DNA of 38,278 bases from Bacteroidota bacterium (GTDB taxonomy: Bacteria; Bacteroidota; Bacteroidia; 2-12-FULL-35-15): NCBI GenBank assembly GCA_023251835.1, contig JAHEXZ010000030.1, positions 1 to 38,278 of the forward strand, written 5' to 3'. Of the stretch, positions 1 to 8,556 are shown piece after piece (within the stretch, counting starts at the first letter, position 1; every line of letters starts with the position of its first letter). The position numbers were made by a program, and so were the translations under genes. A model generated the notes under the pieces. That model searched no databases, was not told the origin of the DNA, and was given only the letters and a program-made list of their open reading frames with translations.

Positions 1-1059
1 TGATGGACACTTAATTGTTCCATAAGAACAAAAGACGCAGCAATCGCCCTGCTTAGGTTTTATAACTTTTTTACAATTTTCACATTCATAAAAAAACTGG
101 CAAGCATCAGTTGGCATTATTTCAGATTTCTTATGACCACAATAAGGACAGGTAATAACAGATTGAAATTTAACAGGCTTTTCTTCAACAATTGAGTTAG
201 CAATTAATTCTGTTATATCAATTCCATTTGAAGGATGTGGAATAGTATTGCAGGTAATAATTCTACCGGCTCCGGATTTCTGTAGCTTTTCAAAAGCATT
301 TCCGGCAAATACACCATGTACCCCCACACATACAGGAGGTTTCATTCCGGACTTTTTGAGATGAGTAATTGTTTCTATCATGGTTTGTGCAGTAGAAATT
401 ATATCATCCACCAATACAGGAGTATGATTCTTGTATTTTTCAACCTGCGGAACAGCAATTTTCACTTCTTTATCACCTAACCTTGTTTTTTCAAGTACGA
501 TAAAAGGAGCATTTGCATTTTTTGCTACTTCTGAAACCCATTGTTCGCTTTCCGCATCCGGCCCTATTAATAGGGGGTTACTTATATGTTCACTTATATA
601 TGATGAAATAAGACGCGAGGCATGAAGCACCTTACAAGGAATTGAATAAATTTCACCCATGGAATGTCTTCGGTGCAAATGTGGATCAATGGTAATGAGC
701 GTATCTGCAAATTCTGGAATAAGGGAAGCGAAGTATTCGGAGGTTATTCCTTCTCCCTGATTAAAAACTTTATCCTGGCGCATATAAGCAAGATAAGATG
801 CAACAAGGCAGGTAGAATCTGCCCCCAGCGATTTCAATGTTTTAGATAAAAAGTACAGAGGCAATAATTTCTCATCAGGATAAGCCAGCGTACACACCAT
901 AATGGTTTTCCTGCTTTCTACTTCGCTTAGGACACGCACGTATGTTTCTCCATCGGGGAAATGCCGTATTACGGCTTCTCCTATATCAGCCTTTATAGCT
1001 GTTGCAATACTTTTTGCAAGCATTTCATTTCCGGGTAATGCAAATACAACAGGTTTCAT
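1..1059 (-). CDS. PRPP synthetase-like protein with C-terminal GDCCVxCSYG Cys-rich domain (partial)
   Basis: I translated this gene by hand. It starts at ATG 1059 and stays open for 353 codons to the window edge, so the stop lies outside. Residues 1-300 look like ribose-phosphate pyrophosphokinase, which makes PRPP from ribose 5-phosphate and ATP: FPDGETYVRV, YLAYMRQDKVF, TIDPHLHRRHS and the PRPP loop VLVDDIISTAQTM. From about residue 305 a second unit follows without a stop: CPYCGH, MPTDACQFFYEC, CENCKK, GDCCVFCSYGTIKCPS. That unit matches a small Cys-rich family (GDCCVxC domain, some members selenoproteins) that I know as free-standing proteins of about 70 residues. The spaced CxxC pairs suggest metal binding, which is inference. 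The start overlaps the stop of the upstream phosphorylase gene by ATGA, implying translational coupling. The catalytic N-half is somewhat divergent, so it may be a paralogue rather than the housekeeping prs. Confidence 0.85.
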   Translation of the reverse strand, partial: MKPVVFALPGNEMLAKSIATAIKADIGEAVIRHFPDGETYVRVLSEVESRKTIMVCTLAYPDEKLLPLYFLSKTLKSLGADSTCLVASYLAYMRQDKVFNQGEGITSEYFASLIPEFADTLITIDPHLHRRHSMGEIYSIPCKVLHASRLISSYISEHISNPLLIGPDAESEQWVSEVAKNANAPFIVLEKTRLGDKEVKIAVPQVEKYKNHTPVLVDDIISTAQTMIETITHLKKSGMKPPVCVGVHGVFAGNAFEKLQKSGAGRIITCNTIPHPSNGIDITELIANSIVEEKPVKFQSVITCPYCGHKKSEIMPTDACQFFYECENCKKVIKPKQGDCCVFCSYGTIKCPS

Positions 1060-2570
1060 TTTTCTATACTTATAATACCGTTATCACTTTTCATATAATT
1101 TATGGCGTAATCCAACTCTCCTTTGGCTTCGGCATAAACAGTAAATAATACTTCACCCACGTTAACTTTTTTACCAAGCGGGGACAAAAATAAAATGCCT
1201 GCTGATGAAAATTTAGGAGCACCGGCAAGCTTTGCCACACGTGCCAGTTTGCGATTATCAATAGCTTTTATAAGTCCTTCCTTATCTGATAATACATCAT
1301 ATTTATATTTTGCATATACAGGTTCTCTGAATCCTCCCTGTCTTTCACAAATAGATTGAAATTTTGCCCAGGCCTTGCCGTTTTCAAGAAATTCTTTTGC
1401 AACACTGTTTCCGGTTCCTGTCGGATATTTGCCAGATAACTCCAATAATGCACCTGCCAATGTAACAGCTCTGTCTTTTAAGTCCTGCGGAGCGTTTTTT
1501 TCATTTTTTAGCACAGACAAAATATCCATTGCTTCCAATGAAGGACCTATACCTCTTCCAACCGGTTGCGAACCATCCGTTATTATTACTTTCACATGCA
1601 AATCAACTAGTTTTCCAACAGTTTCAAAATCATTCTGAAGTTTTTTAGCATCGCTGACAGATCTGACTTTAGCTGTTTCCCCAACCGGGATATCAATCAC
1701 TACATGAGTTGCACCTGCTGCGGCTTTTTTTGAAAGAACAGATGCAATCATTTGTCCTTTGCTATCCACATCCAATGATTTTTCGACTGAAATGAGAATA
1801 TCATCAGCAGGACTGAGATTTACAGCACCTCCCCAAACAATACAACCATTTTCCTTCCCCACTATTTGTTTTATTTCATTCAGCTCAAATTCCACAGAGG
1901 TCATTGTCTCCATAGTATCAGCCGTTCCGGCAGGAGAGGTAATAGCTCTTGAAGATGTTTTGGGAATGGTTAATCCTGCTGCTGAAACAATACTCACAAC
2001 AATGGGAGTTGTGCGATTGCCCGGTAATCCGCCAACACAGTGTTTATCCAAAATCATGGCGTTGTGCCATTTTATTTTTTTTCCGGCATTTATCATTGCT
2101 TTGGTTAATCCTATTATTTCATTTAACGAAAGATTTTCGCCTGAACATGCGGAAATAAAGGCTGCTAATTCAATGTTGGAGTATTTACCAGCTACCACAT
2201 CCGTTATAATGCTCTGAAAATGCAGTTCGTTTAGCTCTTTTCGATACATTTTTGCCCGTACATAGCGTAACGAATCAATGTGTTCTAAATGTGAAAAGGC
2301 TATACAGTCTCCATCCTTTACTGTTAGTCTTTTCATGGCTTCCATTGACAGGCCGGCTTCATCGTGATGTAGTAAATCTGAATGAACAACATTCAATGTT
2401 GCGATGATACTTCTGCCATTGTAATGAATTACTATCCGCGTTAATGCAGTAAACCCTTCAGATTGGCACACATGGCAATCCGAGCGCATAAAAACAATAT
2501 TTTCCCTGTAGGTGTCAATTCCTATATTTTTTACTTTTAATGTATTACTTGTATTTGAGCACTTATTCAT
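1056..2570 (-). CDS. AMP phosphorylase / thymidine phosphorylase family protein
   Basis: Member of the nucleoside phosphorylase II superfamily. The signature around DKHCVGGLPGNRTTPIVV followed by TSSRAITSPAGTADTME fits the AMP-phosphorylase-like branch (archaeal DeoA type, about 500 residues) better than the 440-residue bacterial thymidine phosphorylases. AMP phosphorylases convert NMP plus phosphate to base plus ribose 1,5-bisphosphate; the substrate here is inferred. I chose ATG 2570 (MNKCSNTSNT, 504 aa). The longer frame from 2675 adds 35 residues that lie inside the metallo-hydrolase gene and do not resemble the family. The chosen start overlaps the upstream gene by 8 bases and the stop overlaps the next gene by ATGA. 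It shares an operon with a PRPP-synthetase-like enzyme and a nuclease-type metallo-hydrolase, which suggests ribose-phosphate recycling from nucleotides. Confidence 0.85.
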   Translation of the reverse strand: MNKCSNTSNTLKVKNIGIDTYRENIVFMRSDCHVCQSEGFTALTRIVIHYNGRSIIATLNVVHSDLLHHDEAGLSMEAMKRLTVKDGDCIAFSHLEHIDSLRYVRAKMYRKELNELHFQSIITDVVAGKYSNIELAAFISACSGENLSLNEIIGLTKAMINAGKKIKWHNAMILDKHCVGGLPGNRTTPIVVSIVSAAGLTIPKTSSRAITSPAGTADTMETMTSVEFELNEIKQIVGKENGCIVWGGAVNLSPADDILISVEKSLDVDSKGQMIASVLSKKAAAGATHVVIDIPVGETAKVRSVSDAKKLQNDFETVGKLVDLHVKVIITDGSQPVGRGIGPSLEAMDILSVLKNEKNAPQDLKDRAVTLAGALLELSGKYPTGTGNSVAKEFLENGKAWAKFQSICERQGGFREPVYAKYKYDVLSDKEGLIKAIDNRKLARVAKLAGAPKFSSAGILFLSPLGKKVNVGEVLFTVYAEAKGELDYAINYMKSDNGIISIEK

Positions 2571-3945
2571 GGATCTCAACTTTTTCATTAAGTACGGGGA
2601 TCTCGCAGTCCCAACCATACACATCTTTAATTTTAACCCTGAGTGCGTCTGCTGACTGAGGTTCACCATGCACAATAAAAATTTTCTCCGGACTTTTTTT
2701 TAAATGACTCAACCAATTGATTAATTCTTTTTGATCCGCATGAGCAGATAAACCTTGTACATTTTCAATATTGGCTTTAACGTTATAATACTGTCCGTAA
2801 AGTTTGATTTCTTTAACTCCATCCAGCAGTTGTCTTCCTCTGGTACCTTCGGCCTGGTAGCCTGCAAGCAATATGGTTGCAGAATCATCTCCAAGATACT
2901 TCCGGAAATAAGCAAGCACCCGTCCACCGGAAGCCATACCGCTGCCTGCAATAACTATTTTAGCACTTTTATCAGCAATAAGCCTTATCGTTTCTTCAAT
3001 GGTTTGTATATATCTTATGTCCTTGCACATCTGGCTGCATTGGTCAGCCGGAAGTTTATGCCATTCTGTATAATGCTGAAAAATATCCAGTACATTTTTC
3101 CCCATAGGACTATCCATATATACCGGGATCTCAGGAATTTCCCCTTTTTTTCTTAACTGCCAGAGCAGATACATCAGCATTTGCGTACGTTCCACTGCAA
3201 AACTGGGTATGATAATAATGCCTTGCTTTTTTGCAGCATTATTAATTATCTCTATCAGCTGTTCTTCCGGGCGATCAGGGTGCAGGCGATCCCCGTAAGT
3301 GGATTCAATTATTAAAATATCTGCCGCTTCCGGTTTTTGTGGAGGATACATTAGTAAATCATTCTCTCGTCCTACGTCACCGGAGAAAACGATTAACTTA
3401 TTACCAATTTTCAATTCAATAAATGTTGCCCCTATAATGTGGCTATTGTACCTGAAACGAAAATAAATTTTGTCTCCTATTTCTACCCATTTATCAAGTG
3501 GCTGGGCAAAAAAATGTGGTAAAGTTTTTTCTACATCTTTTAAATCATACAAAGGCAGGGCAGGTTTGTGTTTTGAATACCCTTTTGCATTGGCTCTCTC
3601 GGCATCTTCTTCCTGAATTTTTGCACTGTCGCGTAAGATAATTTTTGTAACTTCAATCGTTGGGGAAGTTCCATAAATTAATCCCTGAAACCCTTGTTTT
3701 ACGAAACGTGGCAGATATCCAACATGATCAAGATGGCCATGTGTAAGCAAAACCAAATCTATCTTAGCAGGCTCAGCAGCAAGGGCTTCCCAATTTAATA
3801 ACCGAAGTTTTTTTAAGCCCTGAAACAAACCGCAATCAATAAGAATATTTTTTGCGGAAGTTTGAACTAGGTACTTCGAGCCAGTGACAGTTCCTGCAGC
3901 ACCTAAAAACTGAATTTTTATGTTGTTGTTTTTTGACATAATCAT
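2563..3945 (-). CDS. beta-CASP metallo-beta-lactamase fold hydrolase (RNase J/CPSF-like)
   Basis: 460 residues, a typical length for bacterial MBL-fold beta-CASP proteins of the YSH1/CPSF73 type. The metal site THGHLDHVG is at residues 68-76 (H69, H71, D73, H74). A further SGDVGRENDLL supplies the motif-III-like Asp region. The beta-CASP cap is around SFAVERTQMLMYLLW and MDSPMG, and the C-terminal RMMBL part carries GLSAHADQKEL and FIVHGEPQSA. Proteins of this group act as endo/exoribonucleases in the cytoplasm; this member's substrate is unknown. The start overlaps the ATPase stop as ATGA (3945-3942), so the two are translationally coupled. Its place between a cation pump and a nucleotide phosphorylase suggests RNA turnover feeding nucleotide salvage, which is inference. 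Confidence 0.9.
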   Translation of the reverse strand: MIMSKNNNIKIQFLGAAGTVTGSKYLVQTSAKNILIDCGLFQGLKKLRLLNWEALAAEPAKIDLVLLTHGHLDHVGYLPRFVKQGFQGLIYGTSPTIEVTKIILRDSAKIQEEDAERANAKGYSKHKPALPLYDLKDVEKTLPHFFAQPLDKWVEIGDKIYFRFRYNSHIIGATFIELKIGNKLIVFSGDVGRENDLLMYPPQKPEAADILIIESTYGDRLHPDRPEEQLIEIINNAAKKQGIIIIPSFAVERTQMLMYLLWQLRKKGEIPEIPVYMDSPMGKNVLDIFQHYTEWHKLPADQCSQMCKDIRYIQTIEETIRLIADKSAKIVIAGSGMASGGRVLAYFRKYLGDDSATILLAGYQAEGTRGRQLLDGVKEIKLYGQYYNVKANIENVQGLSAHADQKELINWLSHLKKSPEKIFIVHGEPQSADALRVKIKDVYGWDCEIPVLNEKVEIHE

Positions 3946-6572
3946 TGTTTAGCAATTCCTAACCTTTTTCCTATCTGTATTATAATAAGTGATACTATAC
4001 TTGCCGCTATTGAAACTAACCAGTCATATACTGACATTTCATATAACGATAGCACTTCCCTTACAGGAATGATAAAGTATACACTTAATAAAATCAATAT
4101 AGAAAACACAATTGCTCTCCACACATATTTATTTCTGAAAACCTCAGAACGAAAAAAAGAAGATCCGCTACTTCCCATATTAAAAACATGGAGGAGCTGA
4201 GAAAAAATAAGTGTAAAGAATAAAATATTATTGCAAAGCTCCGGGTTCCATGTTTCTGTTTTATGTATTGTAAAATGGCTGATTAAGACAGCACCTACAC
4301 TCGTTGTGCCAATGATGATGGAATAGAAGGAGATAGCGATCCACCTTTTACGATCAATGATAGGTTCATTTATATTTCTTGGAGGTTGCCGCATGATGTT
4401 GCTGCTACCTCCAGTAACACCTAATGCAAGAGCTGGCAGAACATCGGTTATAAGATTAATAAAAAGTATTTGTAATGGGAATAGCTGAAAGTGAAGATTA
4501 AAGATTGAAGCAGTGGCAATCACCATTAACTCACTGAGGTTACAGGAAAGCAGAAAAATGACGAACTTTCTTATATTATCGAATATGATGCGCCCCTGTT
4601 TAATTGCGATTACTATGGATGAAAACGAATCGTCCTTCAATACCATATCAGCTACTTCCTGTGAAACCTGTGTACCCCTTAACCCCATGGCAATACCGAT
4701 GTCGGCTTTTTTTAATGCGGGAGCATCATTTACACCATCGCCCGTCATTCCCACAATATTTTTTCTTTCCTGTAAAACAGAAACCAAATCAAGTTTCTGT
4801 TTGGGACTTACCCTTGCAAATATTTTTGTGTTCAGCCAATTTGTTTTTTCTTCTTCAGAAAGTTGCTCATAATTTTTCATCTCCTTTCCCGGTACTACTT
4901 TAGCATTATTATCCCCGACTATCCCAAGTTTCAGAGCAATGTTTTTGGCTGTAGCCGGATGATCGCCCGTAATCATTATCACATTGATACCAGCCGATTT
5001 ACATTCCTCTATTGCTGCATACACCTCTTCCCTTGGGGGATCAATCATGCCGAATAATCCGGCAAATACCAGATTCTTTGACAAGTCTTCATCTGCTGAT
5101 GTGGTTGGCTTATAGGCCCCTGCAATTACTCTTAATCCTGTATCAGCAAGTTTTTCTGCTTTTTGTAACCAATGTTCTTTCTTTTCTTTATATAGTTCGG
5201 TGATACCATTTTTTTCAAGAATATGGGTACAGCGCATTAATAATTCTTCCGAAGCACCTTTTGCATAAACGGTATACTCTTTTTCTGTTTGATGCAATGT
5301 TGCCATTATTTTAGTTTCGGAAGAAAAAGGTTCTTCCTTCGTTTTTGGAAATCTGTTCCTGTATTCCTGAATATTGATATTGTTTTTTAGGGCAAACTTC
5401 AGAAGGCCGGTTTCAAGAGGATCTCCAATTTCTTTAATCGCTCCGTTACGGTTTTGTAATTCGGCAGTATTGCATAAAACCGCAATGCAGTTGATAATTT
5501 CCAAAGCCTCTGTATTTTCAGCAGGAGTGAGGATTGAATTGACTTCTATTTTATTTTGCGTAAGGGTTCCTGTTTTATCAGTACATATTACATTGGTTCC
5601 TCCCAGAGTTTCAACTGCCGACAATTTTTTTACAATCACATTATGCCTTGCCATTTTCATCATTCCCTGTGCCAATGCCATTGTGGCTACTATTGGCAAG
5701 CCTTCAGGTATAGCTGCCACTGCCAGCGCAATAGAAGTTTCGAGCATTTCAAGTATTTTTTGCCCGTTTAAAAGTCCGGCAATAAAAATTACTACAACCA
5801 GGGCTACTGTTATCCAAATAAGTTTTTTGCTGAAATCTTCCAGTTTTTTTTCAAGAGGTGTTGCGGCCTGGTCTGCCAATTGAACCATCCGGGCAATTTT
5901 TCCAAGCTCGGTATCCATACCTGTTTCAGTAATTACCACGTAGCCGTTTCCTTTGGTAGAATATGTCCCTTTATAGACCATGTTATTTCGCTCAGCAAGG
6001 GTGATATCGGCTTGCAATTTTCCGGTTTGTTTTTCAACGGGTACAGATTCACCCGTTAATGCCGATTCATCAATTTGCAGTTGGGAGGCATTGAAAATTC
6101 TTCCATCGGCAGGAACCATATCTCCGGCTTCAATATAAACCACATCGCCCGGAACAATATCTTCAGCATTTATTTCTTCGAGTTTTTTATCCCGAAGGAC
6201 TTTAGCAGGAACAGCAGATAGTTTTTTAAGCGCATTCATGGAACGTTCCGCCTGGTATTCCATGTAAAATCCGATGATGGCATTGATAAGGATCACGATA
6301 AGAATGGCTATGCCGTCCAACCATTCTCCAAAATAAAAGGATAATCCCGCAGCAAAACACAGAAACCATACAATAGGGCTTTTGAATTGGCTCAGGAAAA
6401 TAAATCCTACATTCCTGCTTTTTTGCTCCTCTATTTTATTGAATCCATATTCCTTCAAACGTTTTTCAGTTTCAATTGATGACAAGCCATTGGTAGCATC
6501 AGACTGAAGCACATTTAGCACAACCGATGCTTCTGTAGCAAAAGGAGGAGTATTTAATCTAATGCTTCCCAT
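3942..6572 (-). CDS. cation-transporting P-type ATPase (P2A, Ca2+-type)
   Basis: 876-residue integral membrane pump with all P-type landmarks. There is an N-terminal cation-ATPase domain, TGES at 173-176 in the actuator domain, PEGLP at 289-293 in M4, phosphorylated Asp332 in DKTGTLTQN, and the hinge TGDGVNDAPALKKADIGIAMG region. M5 carries the pattern LLSCNLSEL and M6 carries NLITDVLPALALG; these match the Asn/Glu and Asn/Thr/Asp ligands of SERCA/PMR1 calcium pumps. Calcium or manganese export is therefore the likely role; Na+/K+ or H+ pumps are less likely. The first 14 bases overlap the upstream nuclease gene. Cation P-ATPases of this type are often found in bacterial stress or low-oxygen gene clusters, in line with the regulator at the head of this operon. 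Confidence 0.93.
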   Translation of the reverse strand: MGSIRLNTPPFATEASVVLNVLQSDATNGLSSIETEKRLKEYGFNKIEEQKSRNVGFIFLSQFKSPIVWFLCFAAGLSFYFGEWLDGIAILIVILINAIIGFYMEYQAERSMNALKKLSAVPAKVLRDKKLEEINAEDIVPGDVVYIEAGDMVPADGRIFNASQLQIDESALTGESVPVEKQTGKLQADITLAERNNMVYKGTYSTKGNGYVVITETGMDTELGKIARMVQLADQAATPLEKKLEDFSKKLIWITVALVVVIFIAGLLNGQKILEMLETSIALAVAAIPEGLPIVATMALAQGMMKMARHNVIVKKLSAVETLGGTNVICTDKTGTLTQNKIEVNSILTPAENTEALEIINCIAVLCNTAELQNRNGAIKEIGDPLETGLLKFALKNNINIQEYRNRFPKTKEEPFSSETKIMATLHQTEKEYTVYAKGASEELLMRCTHILEKNGITELYKEKKEHWLQKAEKLADTGLRVIAGAYKPTTSADEDLSKNLVFAGLFGMIDPPREEVYAAIEECKSAGINVIMITGDHPATAKNIALKLGIVGDNNAKVVPGKEMKNYEQLSEEEKTNWLNTKIFARVSPKQKLDLVSVLQERKNIVGMTGDGVNDAPALKKADIGIAMGLRGTQVSQEVADMVLKDDSFSSIVIAIKQGRIIFDNIRKFVIFLLSCNLSELMVIATASIFNLHFQLFPLQILFINLITDVLPALALGVTGGSSNIMRQPPRNINEPIIDRKRWIAISFYSIIIGTTSVGAVLISHFTIHKTETWNPELCNNILFFTLIFSQLLHVFNMGSSGSSFFRSEVFRNKYVWRAIVFSILILLSVYFIIPVREVLSLYEMSVYDWLVSIAASIVSLIIIQIGKRLGIAKQ

Positions 6573-7419
6573 TGTTCATCAATTTACGGCATAGCTGGTT
6601 TCCTTCCTTAAGGATCGAATCAATCCGGGAAGGGCTAATTCCAATAGCACTTAGCCGATTTTTATCTTCACAAACTTCTTTACATAACACTATGTTATTT
6701 TCTAACAGCTGTTGTTTTTCTTTTTTAGAAAGTGTAGTAAGGCAGGTAACAGGATATAACCCCAGGGTATCTATCAAATCTTTTAGGCTTCCTTGTTTAG
6801 GAAAATCCCAACCCAATAAATTAAGCCCGGCACAAGTTCCATATTGAATAGCATCGCTTGTAAAACGAGTATTTGTTACAACCCATCCCTGATGAAATTT
6901 TGTACTATGCCCCGGAAGCATTACCCATGAGGCCTCAACATCTTTAAAACGTGCCTGTATGTATAAGGGGATTTTTACATCACAAACAGTTCCCGGTTGA
7001 TTGTGATATTTACATTCAATCATAAAATGATGATGGTCTTTTTCAGCAATCACATCAATTTCATGGTTTACGCATTTACCTTTTACAATTTGTCCAACCA
7101 TTATTGCATATCCCTGGTATTTAAGAATTTCACCTACGTATTTCTCAAAGGGATAGCCTGATGGCCCTAACTCCATTATACCTCTTTTCAGATTATATCT
7201 TGCAGCCAGGATACCTGAAGTTTGCCGTAATAAATTAAATGCAATACGATAGATTTTTTTAGTTGAAATACCTTCATAAAGTTCAGAACGGACTTCATTC
7301 AAGATATTGTCAATAGTATATTCACTCGCTCCTGCTCTTTGCAGGGAAGCACGTAATTTTTCCTCTGAAAATGGAACAACCATCCCTGATGCTTTCGTGA
7401 TTAATATATTCTTTTTCAT
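6559..7419 (-). CDS. ATP-cone plus Mrr-like restriction endonuclease domain protein
   Basis: 286 residues in two recognisable parts. Residues 1-90 look like an ATP-cone, the nucleotide-sensing domain of ribonucleotide reductases and NrdR (ITKASGMVVPFSEEKLRASL, then STKKIYRIAFNLLR). Residues about 100-215 form a PD-(D/E)xK nuclease core: GYPFEKYVGEIL, then HEIDVIAE, then FMIECKYH, giving D and ExK catalytic residues, with GWVVTNTRFTSDA further on as in Mrr-type domains. The C-terminal 70 residues are helical and contain a helix-hairpin-like stretch ending in ISPSRIDSIL. It overlaps the ArsR gene by ATGA, so it is the second gene of the operon. Nucleotide-controlled DNA or RNA cleavage is the simplest reading, but no target can be inferred. 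No methyltransferase partner is nearby, so it is not a classical restriction system. Confidence 0.82.
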   Translation of the reverse strand: MKKNILITKASGMVVPFSEEKLRASLQRAGASEYTIDNILNEVRSELYEGISTKKIYRIAFNLLRQTSGILAARYNLKRGIMELGPSGYPFEKYVGEILKYQGYAIMVGQIVKGKCVNHEIDVIAEKDHHHFMIECKYHNQPGTVCDVKIPLYIQARFKDVEASWVMLPGHSTKFHQGWVVTNTRFTSDAIQYGTCAGLNLLGWDFPKQGSLKDLIDTLGLYPVTCLTTLSKKEKQQLLENNIVLCKEVCEDKNRLSAIGISPSRIDSILKEGNQLCRKLMNNGKH

Positions 7420-7730
7420 TTATTAGGATTACTCTCCATGCACTTGTTTATACTGATTGCAAGGCATCTGATTAATTCATATTCATCATTTATAAAGTAA
7501 TAAGAATTGTAACCTTCTTTTTCCTGACTCAAAACAGAACAATTTTTCATCACTATTAAATGTCTTGAAGTCTGTGGCTGAGTTAATCCAAGACTTTCCT
7601 GAATTTGTTTGACAGACATTTTCAGGATTCTTTTTCCCCCTAAGAGGCTAAGAATTTTAATCCGAACAGGATGACCCAATGCCTTCATCATTTCAGAGGC
7701 TCTGATAAAGGATTCATCAATCGTTTTCAT
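7416..7730 (-). CDS. ArsR-family winged-helix repressor
   Basis: 104 residues with the ArsR/SmtB fold: an opening helix (EMMKALGHPVRIKILSLL), the recognition helix (SVKQIQESLGLTQPQTSRHLIVMKN) and the wing (SQEKEGYNSYYFI). Such repressors respond to metals, sulfur species or redox. Here three cysteines are present (C64 just after the recognition helix, C89 and C97 in the last helix), so a thiol-based sensor is possible, but the exact metal ligand set of known groups is not evident. It is the first gene of the minus-strand operon. An AT-rich palindrome begins inside its start codon (7728-7773), as expected for autoregulation. The downstream gene overlaps it by four bases. Confidence 0.88.
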   Translation of the reverse strand: MKTIDESFIRASEMMKALGHPVRIKILSLLGGKRILKMSVKQIQESLGLTQPQTSRHLIVMKNCSVLSQEKEGYNSYYFINDEYELIRCLAISINKCMESNPNK

Positions 7731-7773
7731 ATTTGAATATTTAGATATGCAAATATATATTTACTCAAATATG
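7728..7773 (-). promoter_or_regulatory. Putative ArsR operator palindrome
   Basis: Perfect 9-bp inverted arms CATATTTGA (7728-7736) and TCAAATATG (7765-7773) surround an AT-rich centre that repeats ATATTTG-like half-sites (CAAATAT at 7750-7756). It overlaps the start codon of the ArsR gene and its upstream region. ArsR proteins typically bind such AT-rich dyads, so autorepression of the whole operon is inferred. Confidence 0.55.
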
Positions 7774-7897
7774 GCACCCATGATATTGTTCATTTAATCT
7801 GATGATTGTTATCAGCTTATGTAGAAAATTATCAACGATAATCTCGAATGGGGAATTTGTTTTAATATTACCCTAAAAGTCGCAAGTTAATTAAACA

Positions 7898-7938
7898 AAA
7901 TCCCTCAAGTTGTTGATAAAACAGTGCTTGAGGGATTT
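7898..7938. terminator. Hairpin, possible terminator
   Basis: Perfect 12-bp arms AAATCCCTCAAG (7898-7909) and CTTGAGGGATTT (7927-7938) with a 17-base loop. The stem is strong, but the loop is long and only a short T-rich stretch follows. It lies between the arsR promoter region and the transposase remnant, so it may be a terminator or a leftover part of the insertion element. Confidence 0.4.
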
Positions 7939-7985
7939 GTTTATGTCACCCAAAAGGTGAATATAGTGGTATCTAACTCACTATC

Positions 7986-8455
7986 ATGGACAAAGTTATA
8001 TAATCCTCTAAAAACATCACACCTTATGGCGGACTAAATTTCATTTATCAAGCTATGAACCGCTATGGGCTTGATAAATTCATTAATGATTCGATTGGCT
8101 ATCGCAGTGTATTAGCGCAATATTCATACTTCGATATAGTTTTATCATTGTTTGGCAATGCACTTACACAAGGCAGCTATATAGCCGACTTAGAAGTATA
8201 ACAAAACACTTCAGGGCTGGTGCAGCGTCCTATCAAAAAGAAGCGATTGAATTTTACAATCAGCGGGGAGATGCGGAGAACTCCAATCGTTATATGCTCA
8301 ACGATTTTAACTTACATCATCTGCCTTTTATGGATATGGATATGGATACCAATACCGTTTATATGTACTTTATGGCCATGTGCGCAACTTTGTTTGAGTG
8401 GATGAAAAATGTGTTGGTAAAAAGACACAATACTCCATCCTTCGTATCTGAATAA
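7986..8455 (+). pseudogene. Degenerate IS1380-type transposase remnant
   Basis: Two blocks of transposase-like protein are joined across a large deletion. From ATG 7986 the frame reads MDKVI, an in-frame TAA at 8001, then SSKNITPYGGLNFIYQAM and YSYFDIVLSLFGNALTQGSY up to a stop at 8202-8204. In a new frame from about 8212 it reads FRAGAASYQKEAIEFYNQRG, ENSNRYMLNDFNLHHLPFMD and YFMAMCATLFEWMKNVL to TAA at 8453. The EFYNQRG...E block and its downstream region match the C-terminal DDE part of IS1380 transposases as I know them. Most of the catalytic middle (several hundred codons) is missing, so the element is dead. Clear terminal repeats were not identified. Confidence 0.8.
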
Positions 8456-8556
8456 TTGTTTTACGGGAATGGCTTGAAATCCTTTTGGGGAAAGGGGGGA
8501 GTGTATCTGTCCCTTGCAAAAAACACACCTAAAATACCTGTATTGACATTTTTTTT

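Noticed and set aside
431-849. Two plus-strand frames opposite the PRPP synthetase-like gene
   Set aside because: They are antisense shadows of a continuous, motif-bearing minus-strand frame.
7799-7816. CTGAT...ATCAG inverted repeat before the arsR gene
   Set aside because: The spacer is seven bases rather than four, so it does not fit the Crp/Fnr box pattern, and no promoter element is aligned with it.
8220-8405. 61-codon plus-strand frame
   Set aside because: It is the wrong frame of the IS1380 transposase remnant, whose real reading gives recognisable transposase residues.
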